This document shows positions 1 to 8,317 of a DNA stretch of 64,000 bases, piece by piece (positions within the stretch are counted from its first letter, which is position 1; every line of letters begins with the position of its first letter). Below the pieces are notes generated by a model. It saw only the letters and a list, made by a program, of their open reading frames with translations. It did no database searches and was not told the origin of the DNA. Source of the stretch: Levilactobacillus humaensis (GTDB taxonomy: Bacteria > Bacillota > Bacilli > Lactobacillales > Lactobacillaceae); NCBI RefSeq assembly GCF_024345185.1, contig NZ_BROB01000001.1:62001-126000 (forward strand), given 5' to 3'. The translations under genes were made by a program, and so were the position numbers.

Positions 1-33
1 GCTCGCCAGCTAACCGCCCTGGGCCACACTCTT
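1..33 (-). repeat. Edge-truncated copy of the 3'-UTR hairpin repeat (copy D)
   Basis: On the minus strand the bases directly after the yitT stop read TAAGAGTGTGG followed by a CAGGGCGGTTAG-like stretch. This matches the 5' arm of the repeat seen at 7051-7174, 13799-13924 and 57484-57530. The rest of the element lies outside the left edge. As in the other copies it starts at the stop codon of the upstream gene and has the same orientation as that gene. If it is a true copy, the missing arm should be complementary to the GTGTGGCCCAGGGC arm seen here. Confidence 0.6.
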
Positions 34-907
34 ACCACTTTGGCTCGTAGAAATGTCCCAGCACCTTCACCGTGTCGGAGATGCTGACGAAGGCCTTAGG
101 ATCGGCCTCTTCCATCGCCGTTTCCAGCGCGTCCATTTCGTAACGCGTAATCACCGTGAAGAGAATCGTCTTCTCATCGTGATGGTACGCTCCCTCTGCG
201 CCATGGACGATCGTGATCCCCCGTCGCATGTGGTTTTGAATACTATCAATCACGGTCTTTGGTCGATCCGTAATAACCATGACCTGCATCCGCTGTTGCC
301 GCGTAAAGGTCATGTCGATAACCTTGGCATTCACGTAAAGTCCCAGGGCTGAATACAGGGCGTATGGCCAACCGTAAACAAAGCCCGCACTGATCACAAT
401 CAGACTGTTAAAGGCAATGTTAATGGTTCCCATGCTCCGTCCGGTCTTCCGCCGAACGACAATCCCGATGATATCCAATCCCCCAGTAGAAATCCCATTC
501 TTCAATGCGAAGCCCGTACCGAAGCCGTTGACGGCTCCCCCGAAGATCGCACAAATAATGGGGTCACTGGTCAAATGGATTGGTTGAATCAACCGAATCA
601 TAATTGACGCGAATAGCACACAAATAAAAGTAAATACAGTGAACGTTTTGCCAATTTGTTTCCACGCCAACACAAACATTGGGATGTTAATCAGAAACAA
701 CCCCAAGGCAGTGGTGATATGAAAAGCTCCGAGACCCGCGGTTAACGTGTTAACCAATTGAGCCAGACCGGTCACGCCTGAAGAGTAAATCTTACCAGGC
801 GTCCAAAAGAAGTTCACCGCGATCGACACCAGTAACCCGTAGAAAAACGCTACGGAAAACTTTGTCGTGTAGGTATGCCGTTTCATTAACTGCTGCACAT
901 CATCCAT
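32..907 (-). CDS. YitT family membrane protein (DUF2179)
   Basis: A 291-residue integral membrane protein. About five hydrophobic segments occupy roughly residues 17-210, followed by a soluble C-terminal DUF2179-type domain (about residues 215-285). Motifs such as NGFGTGFALKNGISTGGLDI and the C-terminal VLGHFYEPKW are typical of the YitT/YebE family. The transported substrate, if any, is unknown. The gene is monocistronic as far as can be seen, with an extended -10 promoter about 55 bases upstream. The ATG at 907 lacks a well-spaced ribosome binding site (a GAGG lies about 14 nt away), so a start at the ATG of residue 8 is possible. Confidence 0.88.
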   Translation of the reverse strand: MDDVQQLMKRHTYTTKFSVAFFYGLLVSIAVNFFWTPGKIYSSGVTGLAQLVNTLTAGLGAFHITTALGLFLINIPMFVLAWKQIGKTFTVFTFICVLFASIMIRLIQPIHLTSDPIICAIFGGAVNGFGTGFALKNGISTGGLDIIGIVVRRKTGRSMGTINIAFNSLIVISAGFVYGWPYALYSALGLYVNAKVIDMTFTRQQRMQVMVITDRPKTVIDSIQNHMRRGITIVHGAEGAYHHDEKTILFTVITRYEMDALETAMEEADPKAFVSISDTVKVLGHFYEPKW

Positions 908-956
908 GATTTAAAACTCGACCTCACTTATTTCCATCGTTGTTATTGCTCGGCTT

Positions 957-965
957 AGTATAGCA
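957..965 (-). promoter_or_regulatory. Extended -10 promoter for yitT
   Basis: The minus strand reads TGCTATACT, an extended -10 (TGn plus TATACT). No good -35 box is visible, as expected for extended -10 promoters. It lies about 50 nt upstream of the yitT start. A perfect GC hairpin (CCGTGG/CCACGG) at about 975-990 lies just upstream. Confidence 0.45.
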
Positions 966-1011
966 TTTATCCCCCGTGGCGGCCACGGCCAAACTGATCT
1001 CTTAGTGACTT

Positions 1012-1539
1012 CTAATTTTTCCAATTCTTCGCAATGAAGTCCGCTCGACCGCCGGCTTCCTGTTCGGCATAAACACGCGGATTTTTCTTATAGAACTCCT
1101 GATGCCGCTCTTCGGCCACGTAAAACGGTTGAACCTCTTCAATTTTAGTGACGATTGGCTGGTCGAATTGTTCCCGATCCTGGAGTGCCTGGCGTGAGGC
1201 TTCGGCGACAGCTCGTTGGGCCGGACTGTTAACAAAGATAACGGGTCGGTAGTTGTTCCCCCGGTCCTGAAACTGGCCACTGGCGTCGGTTGGGTCCGTC
1301 TGTTGCCAATACAGGCTGACCAATTTGTCATATGAAATAACCTGCGGATCGAACCAAATTTTCACGGCCTCCGTGTGACCGGTTGTCTGGCTTTTGACCT
1401 GTTCGTAGGTCGGATTAGGGACAGTTCCTCCCGTATAACCGGAAAGAACTTTTTGAATTCCAGGTAACGTTTCAAAAGGCTGGACCATGCACCAAAAACA
1501 CCCGCCGGCAAAAATTGCTGTTTCCGTTTCACTCATCAT
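1012..1539 (-). CDS. msrA: Peptide-methionine (S)-S-oxide reductase MsrA
   Basis: A cytosolic repair enzyme that reduces the S epimer of methionine sulfoxide. The catalytic motif GCFWCM is near the N terminus, followed by the family features [20 protein letters not shown] and [18 protein letters not shown]. At about 175 residues the length is normal for a stand-alone MsrA. There is no fused MsrB domain. The longer frame opens with GTG at 1545, but GGAG sits five bases before the ATG at 1539, so that ATG (or the next one at 1536) is the more likely start. It appears to be a single-gene unit. Confidence 0.95.
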   Translation of the reverse strand: MMSETETAIFAGGCFWCMVQPFETLPGIQKVLSGYTGGTVPNPTYEQVKSQTTGHTEAVKIWFDPQVISYDKLVSLYWQQTDPTDASGQFQDRGNNYRPVIFVNSPAQRAVAEASRQALQDREQFDQPIVTKIEEVQPFYVAEERHQEFYKKNPRVYAEQEAGGRADFIAKNWKN

Positions 1540-1642
1540 AATCACTCCAATTTCTAATGTTTCTATTAAACGTCTTTTCGCCGCTTAGGTCAACCCGTCA
1601 CCAGGTTAACCACCGTCAGTGCCCACGGTTCAGGGGGATCGC

Positions 1643-1689
1643 CATTAAAAAAGACTGACCGATCACCCAGCTGAGTGATCGGTCAGTCT
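1643..1689 (-). terminator. Rho-independent terminator of hisS-aspS
   Basis: A 15-bp stem (AGACTGACCGATCAC and its complement) is followed on the minus strand by a run of six T, directly downstream of the aspS stop. Confidence 0.85.
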
Positions 1690-1724
1690 CATTAATTTAG
1701 TCGCTTAGTTGTCCGGAATGCGGC

Positions 1725-3524
1725 CTACTTATCGGCTGGTTCGTCGGGCGTAATCTGCAAGTCCAAGTCAACCAATTGCTTGTCAGCAACCGTGCTTGGG
1801 GCTTCCGTCATTGGTTCCGTGGCCTTCGAGTTTTTAGGGAAGGCAATCACGTCGCGAATGTTGTCGCGCTTAGCTAACAGACGGGCGAAACGGTCCAACC
1901 CGATAGCTAAACCACCATGAGGTGGGAACCCGTAATCCAAGGCTCTCAACAAGAACCCGAATTGCTTGTCGGCGCGTTCAGGCGTAAAGCCTAAGGCCTT
2001 GAGCATCTTCATTTGGAGTTCACGGGTGTGAATCCGGATGGATCCCCCACCTAATTCCAAACCGTTCAGGATGATGTCATAGCTCTGAGCGTAGGCCTTG
2101 TGTGGGTCTTCGCCGTCGTTCAAGTAATGGGCATCCCCTTCAGCAGGCATCGTGAATGGATGATGGGCTGGAACCCAACGCTTCAAGTCGACATCGTAGT
2201 CGAACAGTGGCCAGTTGACGATCCAGAGGAAGGCCCACTTGGTTTGGTCGATCATGTCTAATTCCTTAGCAATCGCAACACGTAAGTAACCCAGCGTCTG
2301 GGCAACGACACGCTTGGAGTCGGCAGCGAACAACAGAAGGTCGCCACTCTTAGCACCAGTAGCTGCGGTGATCTGGTCGAACCAGTCGCCTTCCTTGAAG
2401 AACTTCGCGATTGGGCCACTGAAGCCGTCATCGGTCACCTTCATCCAAGCCAAGCCCTTGGCACCGAAACGTTCGATGTATTGGCCATACTTGTCGATAT
2501 CCTTACGGCTGTATTTGTCAGCACCACCAGGAACGGCGATCGCCTTGACTTGGCCACCGTTAGCAACGGCGCCAGAGAAGACCTTGAAGTCGGTGTTGGC
2601 CATGATAGCCGACAAGTCCTTCAATTCCATACCGAACCGGACATCTGGTTGGTCGGTCCCGAAGCGCGCCATGGAGTCGTCCCAGTCCATCCGTTCGAAT
2701 GGCAACTTGACGTCCACGTTTAACGTGTCCTTCATAACCTTAGCGATCAGGCCTTCGGTAATGTCTTGAATTTCTTCAGCGGTCAGGAATGACGTTTCCA
2801 AATCGATTTGCGTAAATTCTGGTTGACGGTCACCACGTAAGTCTTCGTCACGGAAACAACGCGCAATTTGGTAGTAACGGTCAAAGCCAGAACCCATTAA
2901 CAACTGTTTGAACAGTTGTGGAGATTGTGGCAAGGCATAGAAGTGGCCCTTGTAGATCCGTGAAGGAACCAGGTAGTCACGGGCACCTTCTGGCGTCGAC
3001 TTGGTTAAGTCAGGCGTTTCGATGTCAATGAAACCATTTTGGTCAAAGTAACTGTGAACGGATTGCACAATCCGGTTACGCAGCATCAATGACCGTTGCA
3101 TTTCTGGACGACGTAAGTCCAGGTAACGATACTTCAACCGTAAATCATCGGAGGCATTGACGCCATCCTTGATTTCAAATGGTAAGTCCTTGGCCTTGTT
3201 TAGGAGATTGATGCCGGTAACCCGGACTTCAACCTTCCCAGTACGCATGTCAGGATTGATTTCCTTTGGCGTCCGGGCAACGACTTTCCCTTGAACTTCG
3301 ATCACGTATTCGCTACGAAGTTGATCGGCAACGGCTAAGGCGTCCTTGTCGTATTCTTCACTGAAGACCAATTGAACCAAGCCTTCACGGTCGCGCAAAT
3401 CAACGAAGATCAGGCTCCCAAGGTCTCGGCGCTTCTGCACCCAACCCTTTAAAACGACAGTTTGATCGAGGTATTGTTCATCGACTAAACCGGCGTAAGT
3501 GGTCCGCTTTAAATTCTTTTCCAT
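1725..3524 (-). CDS. aspS: Aspartyl-tRNA synthetase
   Basis: A class II aminoacyl-tRNA synthetase of 599 residues, full length for the bacterial type. It has an N-terminal OB-fold anticodon-binding domain ([20 protein letters not shown] at about 25-45), a catalytic core with motif 2 ([16 protein letters not shown]), the bacterial GAD insertion domain in the middle, and motif 3 ([20 protein letters not shown]) near the C terminus. It starts 13 nt after the hisS stop with its own AGAGGGG ribosome binding site. It is therefore co-transcribed with hisS under the T-box leader and ends at the terminator downstream. Confidence 0.97.
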   Translation of the reverse strand: MEKNLKRTTYAGLVDEQYLDQTVVLKGWVQKRRDLGSLIFVDLRDREGLVQLVFSEEYDKDALAVADQLRSEYVIEVQGKVVARTPKEINPDMRTGKVEVRVTGINLLNKAKDLPFEIKDGVNASDDLRLKYRYLDLRRPEMQRSLMLRNRIVQSVHSYFDQNGFIDIETPDLTKSTPEGARDYLVPSRIYKGHFYALPQSPQLFKQLLMGSGFDRYYQIARCFRDEDLRGDRQPEFTQIDLETSFLTAEEIQDITEGLIAKVMKDTLNVDVKLPFERMDWDDSMARFGTDQPDVRFGMELKDLSAIMANTDFKVFSGAVANGGQVKAIAVPGGADKYSRKDIDKYGQYIERFGAKGLAWMKVTDDGFSGPIAKFFKEGDWFDQITAATGAKSGDLLLFAADSKRVVAQTLGYLRVAIAKELDMIDQTKWAFLWIVNWPLFDYDVDLKRWVPAHHPFTMPAEGDAHYLNDGEDPHKAYAQSYDIILNGLELGGGSIRIHTRELQMKMLKALGFTPERADKQFGFLLRALDYGFPPHGGLAIGLDRFARLLAKRDNIRDVIAFPKNSKATEPMTEAPSTVADKQLVDLDLQITPDEPADK

Positions 3525-3537
3525 AACTTTTCCCCTC

Positions 3538-4833
3538 TTATTTTGCCGTAAACTTGGTCGTCACGACTTTTTCAAAATCTTGATAAATATCGGCTAACGG
3601 CACGCTGATTTCTTCACCAGTGGCCATCGACTTCAGGTTAGCCGTTTGGTCAGCCAATTCCTGACTGCCAATCGTCAACGTGTAAGCCGCTGACAAACGG
3701 TTGGCCGTCTTGAATTGAGCCTTGGGCTTGCGACCCAAGTAATCTCTGTCGGCGGTTAAGCCAGCCGCTCTAATCGACTGAACCAACTTCAAGGTTTCCA
3801 ATGACGTTTCATCGCCGATACCAACCACGTAGACGTCCAAGGCATTGTCGTTTGGCACGGCAACCTTTTCGGCCTGCATCAGTAAGACCAGGCGTTCCAC
3901 CCCAAGACCGAAACCAACACCCGGCATGTCGGGTCCACCCAGTTCTTCTACGAGGCCATTGTAACGGCCTCCGGCAAGAACCGTGGTGTACCCTTCACCC
4001 AAGGCTGGTGAGTCGGCCATGATTTCAAAGATGGTGTGGTTGTAGTAATCCAACCCTCGAACCATGGTGGCATCGACGTCATAGGCAATACCTAAGGCGT
4101 CTAAGCTGGCCTTAACTCGGTCGAAGTGACTGGTAGCGGCTGGCGTCAGGAAGTCCAAGATGGATGGGGCATCGGCCACAATGGCCTGGTCATGCTTGTC
4201 CTTGCTGTCGAGGACCCGCAATGGGTTCTTGTGCAGCCGAACCTTGGAATCGTCACTCAATTCTTCAAAGTGAGGTTCCAAGAAGTCGATCAAGGCTTGA
4301 CGGTAAGCATCGCGAGATTTCTTGTCACCCAAGGTGTTCAAGGCTAACCGCAAGTGCTTCAAGCCCAACTTGCCTAAGAGGGTCATCCCCAGGGCAATGA
4401 CTTCGACGTCTAATTCAGGCGCGTCACTTCCAAAGGCTTCCACCCCGATCTGATGGAATTGACGTTGCCGACCTGATTGGGGCCGTTCGTAACGAAACAT
4501 TGGTCCCATGTAGTAAACTTTGTAAGGCTTCTGGGTCTCGGGACCGTAAAGCTTGTTTTCAACAAAGGCCCGAACAACTCCGGCCGTTCCTTCTGGCCGT
4601 AAGGAGAGGTGGCGATCACCCTTATCCTTAAAGTCGTACATTTCCTTGGTCACGATGTCGGACGTATCGCCTGAGGTGCGTGAGAAGACCTCAAAATTTT
4701 CAAACATCGGGGTCCGAATCTCATCGAAGCGGTAAGTCGCAAACAGCTTGCGGGCCGTGGCTTCGACGTATTGCCAGATCTGTGAGTCGCCTGGTAAGAT
4801 GTCGGCCGTTCCCTTTGGTCGTTGATAACGCAT
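3538..4833 (-). CDS. hisS: Histidyl-tRNA synthetase
   Basis: A class II synthetase of about 431 residues that charges tRNA-His. Visible landmarks are [12 protein letters not shown] at the N terminus, motif 2 ([20 protein letters not shown]), the histidine-A region ([13 protein letters not shown]) and motif 3 ([14 protein letters not shown]), followed by a C-terminal anticodon-binding domain. The frame also offers an ATG at 4839, but GGGAG is seven bases before the ATG at 4833, so that start is preferred. It is the first gene of the hisS-aspS operon, downstream of a T-box leader. Confidence 0.97.
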   Translation of the reverse strand: MRYQRPKGTADILPGDSQIWQYVEATARKLFATYRFDEIRTPMFENFEVFSRTSGDTSDIVTKEMYDFKDKGDRHLSLRPEGTAGVVRAFVENKLYGPETQKPYKVYYMGPMFRYERPQSGRQRQFHQIGVEAFGSDAPELDVEVIALGMTLLGKLGLKHLRLALNTLGDKKSRDAYRQALIDFLEPHFEELSDDSKVRLHKNPLRVLDSKDKHDQAIVADAPSILDFLTPAATSHFDRVKASLDALGIAYDVDATMVRGLDYYNHTIFEIMADSPALGEGYTTVLAGGRYNGLVEELGGPDMPGVGFGLGVERLVLLMQAEKVAVPNDNALDVYVVGIGDETSLETLKLVQSIRAAGLTADRDYLGRKPKAQFKTANRLSAAYTLTIGSQELADQTANLKSMATGEEISVPLADIYQDFEKVVTTKFTAK

Positions 4834-4861
4834 GAGCATTCTCCCTTTCTACGCCTGCTGA

Positions 4862-5086
4862 AAATAAAAAACGCCCCTGTCAATAGACAAGGGCGCAGGT
4901 ATGCACGGTACCACCTTTAATAATTTCTCTGCAGGATAACGTTGCAAACGAATGACGGGCAACCGTCATTAGCCTCAAAAGTGTCTTCGAAGTCACGCCG
5001 CTAACCGTTCTCAGCAACACGGTCTCTCTGCAAACGGGCTTTCTTCTACTAATCTTTCTCATTGGCAATCTATTTTATTCTTCCTA
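4862..5086 (-). promoter_or_regulatory. T-box riboswitch leader of hisS-aspS
   Basis: The minus strand carries the landmarks of a tRNA-sensing T-box: the GATTAGTAG element near the 5' end of stem I, the AGAGAG distal loop signature, the T-box sequence AAAGGTGGTACCGTGCAT at about 4901-4918, and a terminator (CGCCCTTGTC / GACAGGGGCG, then six T) at 4864-4896. Candidate specifier positions show GACAC at 4981-4985, so an Asp codon (GAC) and a His codon (CAC) overlap. The variable T-box base is U, which can pair with a G73 discriminator (tRNA-Asp) but not C73 (tRNA-His). It controls both synthetase genes by antitermination. Confidence 0.92.
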
Positions 5087-5155
5087 AGCTTACTGAAATG
5101 GGCGTGAAAAGTCAAGGTGACTTACCCGAAATTTAACGGGAATGAAAGCCTGGCG

Positions 5156-5164
5156 TGGTATAAT
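5156..5164 (+). promoter_or_regulatory. Extended -10 promoter of the amidase gene
   Basis: TGGTATAAT, a TGn plus perfect TATAAT, lies 30 nt before the amidase ATG. No convincing -35 is visible. Confidence 0.55.
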
Positions 5165-5193
5165 AAAAGCTAATTTATTTAAGGAGATTTCCT

Positions 5194-6048
5194 ATGCATT
5201 TTAAATCACACAACTGGCCGGGGATCATTACCGCGCTAGTCATCCTCTTAGTTGCCGGGGGGCTACTCTTTAGCTTCACCCGCAGCAACTCCGTGACCGC
5301 CACCATCAGTAACCTTAACTTGCGTGACGGGCCCGGACTGACCTACAAGGTCACTCACAAAATTGAAAAAAATACCCGCCTCACCATTATCGGTGAAAAG
5401 GATAACTGGTATCACGTCCGCGATCACAACAACCACTTCGGTTGGGTCGCCAGTTGGCTGGTCGATCATCCAGGCAAATTGAAGCGCGCGACTAGCCTAT
5501 CCGAAGCCACTATTGTGCTCGATCCGGGACACGGGGGTAACGACTCCGGGGCCCTCTCCATCGACCAGAAGCATAACGAGAAGACCTACACGTTGGCCAT
5601 GGCGCAACAGGTTGCCAAGCAACTCCGCGCAACCGGCGCCCACGTCATCATGACGCGTGACAGTGACAAGTACGTCAGCCTGGCGGATCGGCCATCGTTG
5701 GCCAATACCAAGCAAGCCAGTGCCTTCATCAGTTTTCATTTTGACTCCTCACCGTCTAGTAATTTAGCCTCCGGAACCACGACCTACTATTACCACCGCG
5801 ACACGTCCTACGAGCTGGCTGAGGATATCAACGGCGAGATGAATGACCTGCCCCTCCAGAATCGAGGGATTAAGTATGGGAACTTCGAGGTTATCCGGGA
5901 TAATAATCGGCCTTCCCTATTGCTTGAAATGGGCTACATCAATACCAAGAAGGATTTCCACTACATTCAAAGTACCCAGTATCAGAAACAGGTGGCGACC
6001 CGTGTCGTCAAGGGCTTGAACACCTACTTTAAGGCCGGTAACTCCTAG
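5194..6048 (+). CDS. N-acetylmuramoyl-L-alanine amidase with SH3 domain
   Basis: A secreted or membrane-anchored peptidoglycan hydrolase of 284 residues. A signal-anchor helix (about residues 11-28) precedes a bacterial SH3 domain (about 34-92, with LNLRDGPGLTYKV and FGWVASWLV). An amidase_3 catalytic domain (about 105-280) follows, with zinc-ligand motifs DPGHGGNDSGA, the conserved Glu region near NEKTYTL, and SFHFDS; the catalytic Glu is in LLEMGYI. It cleaves the bond between MurNAc and the stem peptide. It starts at an ATG after AAGGAG, has its own promoter, and is followed by a hairpin terminator. The cellular role (separation, turnover or autolysis) cannot be fixed from sequence. Confidence 0.93.
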   Translation: MHFKSHNWPGIITALVILLVAGGLLFSFTRSNSVTATISNLNLRDGPGLTYKVTHKIEKNTRLTIIGEKDNWYHVRDHNNHFGWVASWLVDHPGKLKRATSLSEATIVLDPGHGGNDSGALSIDQKHNEKTYTLAMAQQVAKQLRATGAHVIMTRDSDKYVSLADRPSLANTKQASAFISFHFDSSPSSNLASGTTTYYYHRDTSYELAEDINGEMNDLPLQNRGIKYGNFEVIRDNNRPSLLLEMGYINTKKDFHYIQSTQYQKQVATRVVKGLNTYFKAGNS

Positions 6049-6072
6049 CCATGGTGTTACAATAGAGTCGTC

Positions 6073-6118
6073 AGAGGACGTCGTTTGTCAGGATCATCTG
6101 GCTCACGACGTCCTCTAT
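6073..6118 (+). terminator. Hairpin terminator after the amidase gene
   Basis: A 12-bp stem (AGAGGACGTCGT and its complement) with a 20-nt loop is followed by a short ATTTTC tail. The weak T tract leaves some read-through into the next gene possible. Confidence 0.55.
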
Positions 6119-6140
6119 TTTCGTGAAAGAAGGTTTTTCA

Positions 6141-6980
6141 ATGTTATCTTCTGAATGGCTAGCCCAACTTCCGCTCCGGCAGGTCACCGGGGTTGATCCA
6201 GTCTCCGGTGGTGACATCAACGATGCCTATCGCCTCCAGACCACCGAAGGACCGTACTTCTTGTTGGTCCAACCCCACACACCGGCCGCCTTTTATGACC
6301 ACGAGGTGGCGGGGCTCCAGGCCTTGGGTCAGGCCATCAATGTGCCCGAGGTCATCGGGTCCGGTCAAATCGACGGCGATGCCTACCTCATCTTGGAATA
6401 TCTGGAGATTGGCCAGGGTAGTCAGCGTGAATTGGGAGAGGCCGTGGCTCGCGTTCATCAAGTCACCGCACCCCGATTTGGCTTCGACCAAAACAATTTA
6501 ACCGATAAGCTACCTAAGAACAATGCTTGGCAGGATGACTGGACGCATTTTTATCTGGAACAACGCCTCGATCCCCTGGTCAAACGGGCCCAGGAACATC
6601 ACCTCTGGAATGCCGGCCGGCAACAGGCCTATGATCGGGTGCGTCAGAACATCATCGACGAGAACCAGCATCGGCAAATTACGCCATCCCTGCTGCACGG
6701 GGATCTGTGGTCCGGCAACTACCTCTTCACGGCCGATGGCACACCAACCTTGATCGATCCCGATGTGTTGTATGGCGATCGCGAGTTCGATCTCGCCATG
6801 ACCACCATCTTCGGTGGCTTCTCCGCTGACTTCTATCGCGGTTATCAGGAACGCTATCCGTTGACAGCCGGCTATCAGGAACGACTGCCACACTACCAGC
6901 TCTATTATCTGTTGGCCCACTTGAACCTCTTTGGGGAAACCTATGGTGGCGCCGTAGACAGCGTGTTGGCACGCGGCTAA
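6141..6980 (+). CDS. Fructosamine kinase family protein
   Basis: A cytosolic small-molecule kinase-like protein of about 279 residues related to fructosamine-3-kinase/ketosamine-3-kinase. The ATP-site catalytic loop HGDLWSGNYLF and the metal-binding segment IDPDVLYGDREFDLAM are clearly visible, with the following FGGF motif. Family members phosphorylate sugar adducts on amines and so start deglycation; bacterial substrates are often unknown. The GTG at 6123 could extend the frame, but AGAAGG is seven bases before the ATG at 6141. It lies between two hairpin terminators and is probably monocistronic. Confidence 0.85.
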   Translation: MLSSEWLAQLPLRQVTGVDPVSGGDINDAYRLQTTEGPYFLLVQPHTPAAFYDHEVAGLQALGQAINVPEVIGSGQIDGDAYLILEYLEIGQGSQRELGEAVARVHQVTAPRFGFDQNNLTDKLPKNNAWQDDWTHFYLEQRLDPLVKRAQEHHLWNAGRQQAYDRVRQNIIDENQHRQITPSLLHGDLWSGNYLFTADGTPTLIDPDVLYGDREFDLAMTTIFGGFSADFYRGYQERYPLTAGYQERLPHYQLYYLLAHLNLFGETYGGAVDSVLARG

Positions 6981-6997
6981 AAATTTTATGCAAGTTA

Positions 6998-7036
6998 AAG
7001 GCGTCCTACCTAGATTTGGTGGGACGCCTTATTTTT
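6998..7036 (+). terminator. Terminator after the fructosamine kinase gene
   Basis: A 13-bp stem (AAGGCGTCCTACC with GGTGGGACGCCTT, one G-T pair) is followed by ATTTTT. On the minus strand it also lies downstream of the HAD phosphatase gene and its 3' repeat, so it may act in both directions. Confidence 0.8.
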
Positions 7037-7050
7037 GAGCAATTCTTCAT

Positions 7051-7174
7051 GGTCGAAACGTGTAAAAAAGGGCAGCCGACTCCGCTTAACCCTGGTAACT
7101 AAATAATCCAAGACCGGGATTATCTAGTTACCACCGTTAATGCTCATCGACTACCGCCCTTTTTTACACTCTTA
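7051..7174 (-). repeat. Intergenic hairpin repeat, full copy A
   Basis: A full-length copy read on the minus strand. The outer arms (GTGTAAAAAAGGGC and its exact complement) and an inner 17-pair stem close on the 7-nt loop CGGTCTT. It starts in the last codons of the HAD phosphatase gene, whose TAA stop at 7164-7166 lies in the 5' arm. It shares about 70% of its bases with the copy at 13799-13924, and many differences between them preserve base pairing. It is followed by CGTTTCGACC, like the other copies. Confidence 0.85.
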
Positions 7175-7805
7175 ACCATTCCTGCAACTCAGCCATCCGC
7201 GTCACGCGGACTTCGGGTTGGCTCTCATCCACAATCATGTGTTCCGGATCGAATAGTGCCCCCGCCATACCAGCACGGTGACCCGCCGCAATGTCCAGAT
7301 TACGGTCGCCAATCATGATGGCCGTCTTGGGGTCGATGGCATAACGCGTCAACAAGGACTGTAGTCCACTGGGATCGGGCTTACGCGGAAAGTGGTCATC
7401 AGCCGTCACCAAGTCAGTGAAATAATCCGCTAAGCCCAGATCGGCTAGGAAGTCCAATGCCCCCTTATCGCGATGCGTTTCCAAGTAATTGTGGCCCCCG
7501 GCGGCGACGATCGCTGCCAACAGATCAGTCACCCCATCGAAGACGCCGGCATCGGCAATGGCTTCGCCCACGGACTGTTGATAAATCTTCCGCAGCCGTG
7601 CTTCATCCAACTGATACTCGGCCGTGAATCGTTGAAAGGCCGTGCCCACACTGTGTTGGCGCATGGCTTGATAGATGGCTTCCGTATCAAGTTCAAAGTC
7701 ATTGACGCCACTGGCTACCAGGGCGTCGCTAAAGGCCCGCACCATCCCCGGGTACGTGTTCACCAGCGTACCATCGAAATCCCAAAAGTAATGTTGATAA
7801 CGCAT
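7164..7805 (-). CDS. HAD-superfamily hydrolase, phosphoglycolate-phosphatase-like
   Basis: A cytosolic HAD subfamily IA phosphatase of about 213 residues. Motif I is DFDGTLVNT (nucleophile and acid-base Asp), motif III is the Lys in PRKPDPSG, and motif IV is GDRNLDI; a helical cap separates motifs I and II. The natural substrate is not evident. Two adjacent ATG codons (7808 and 7805) follow AGGAGG; the second has the better 6-nt spacing. It lies downstream of dtd beyond a probable weak terminator, and its stop codon is embedded in the 5' arm of the hairpin repeat. Confidence 0.88.
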   Translation of the reverse strand: MRYQHYFWDFDGTLVNTYPGMVRAFSDALVASGVNDFELDTEAIYQAMRQHSVGTAFQRFTAEYQLDEARLRKIYQQSVGEAIADAGVFDGVTDLLAAIVAAGGHNYLETHRDKGALDFLADLGLADYFTDLVTADDHFPRKPDPSGLQSLLTRYAIDPKTAIMIGDRNLDIAAGHRAGMAGALFDPEHMIVDESQPEVRVTRMAELQEWLRV

Positions 7806-7816
7806 CATTTTCCTCC

Positions 7817-7845
7817 TAAAAAAGGAGTCGGACTGTGCTGACCCC
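7817..7845 (-). terminator. Probable weak terminator after dtd
   Basis: On the minus strand GGGGTC pairs imperfectly with GACTCC and is followed by six T, just before the AGGAGG of the next gene. Confidence 0.45.
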
Positions 7846-7858
7846 TCTTGATCAGTGT

Positions 7859-8305
7859 TTACTTGTGATCCGTGTCAAACCAGATCGTGACTGGACCATC
7901 GTTTACTAAGGCCACCTGCATATCGGCACCGAAGACCCCGGTTGCGACGGGAATCCCCGTGGCTACCATCTTCTGATTGAACTCGTCATAAACCTTTTCT
8001 GCATGGGCCGGGTCACCGGCATCCACAAAGCTCGGTCGGTTGCCCTTCTTTGTGTTGGCATAGAGGGTGAATTGAGACACAGAGAGCACGCTACCGTCGA
8101 CGTCGTTCAGACTCAAGTTCATCTTGTCATCGGCGTCTTCGAATACCCGGAGCTTGCTAATCTTGCGTACCAGGTAGTCAACCTCTTCACTGGTGTCACT
8201 ATCCTCGGCACCTACCAACAGGCAGAAACCCTTTTTAATGGCCCCATGTACCTCGCCATCAATGGTGACGGAAGCCTCACTGACTTTTTGCAATAAAATT
8301 CGCAT
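7859..8305 (-). CDS. dtd: D-aminoacyl-tRNA deacylase
   Basis: A cytosolic proofreading enzyme (148 residues, normal length) that hydrolyses D-aminoacyl-tRNAs, protecting translation from D-amino acids. The family motif SVSQFTLYA and the C-terminal NDGPVTIWF (Gly-Pro active-site motif) are present. Its start lies 12 nt after the rel stop, with GAGGG five bases before the ATG. The rel-dtd pair is a conserved Firmicute operon. Confidence 0.96.
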   Translation of the reverse strand: MRILLQKVSEASVTIDGEVHGAIKKGFCLLVGAEDSDTSEEVDYLVRKISKLRVFEDADDKMNLSLNDVDGSVLSVSQFTLYANTKKGNRPSFVDAGDPAHAEKVYDEFNQKMVATGIPVATGVFGADMQVALVNDGPVTIWFDTDHK

Positions 8306-8317
8306 ATTGACCCTCTT

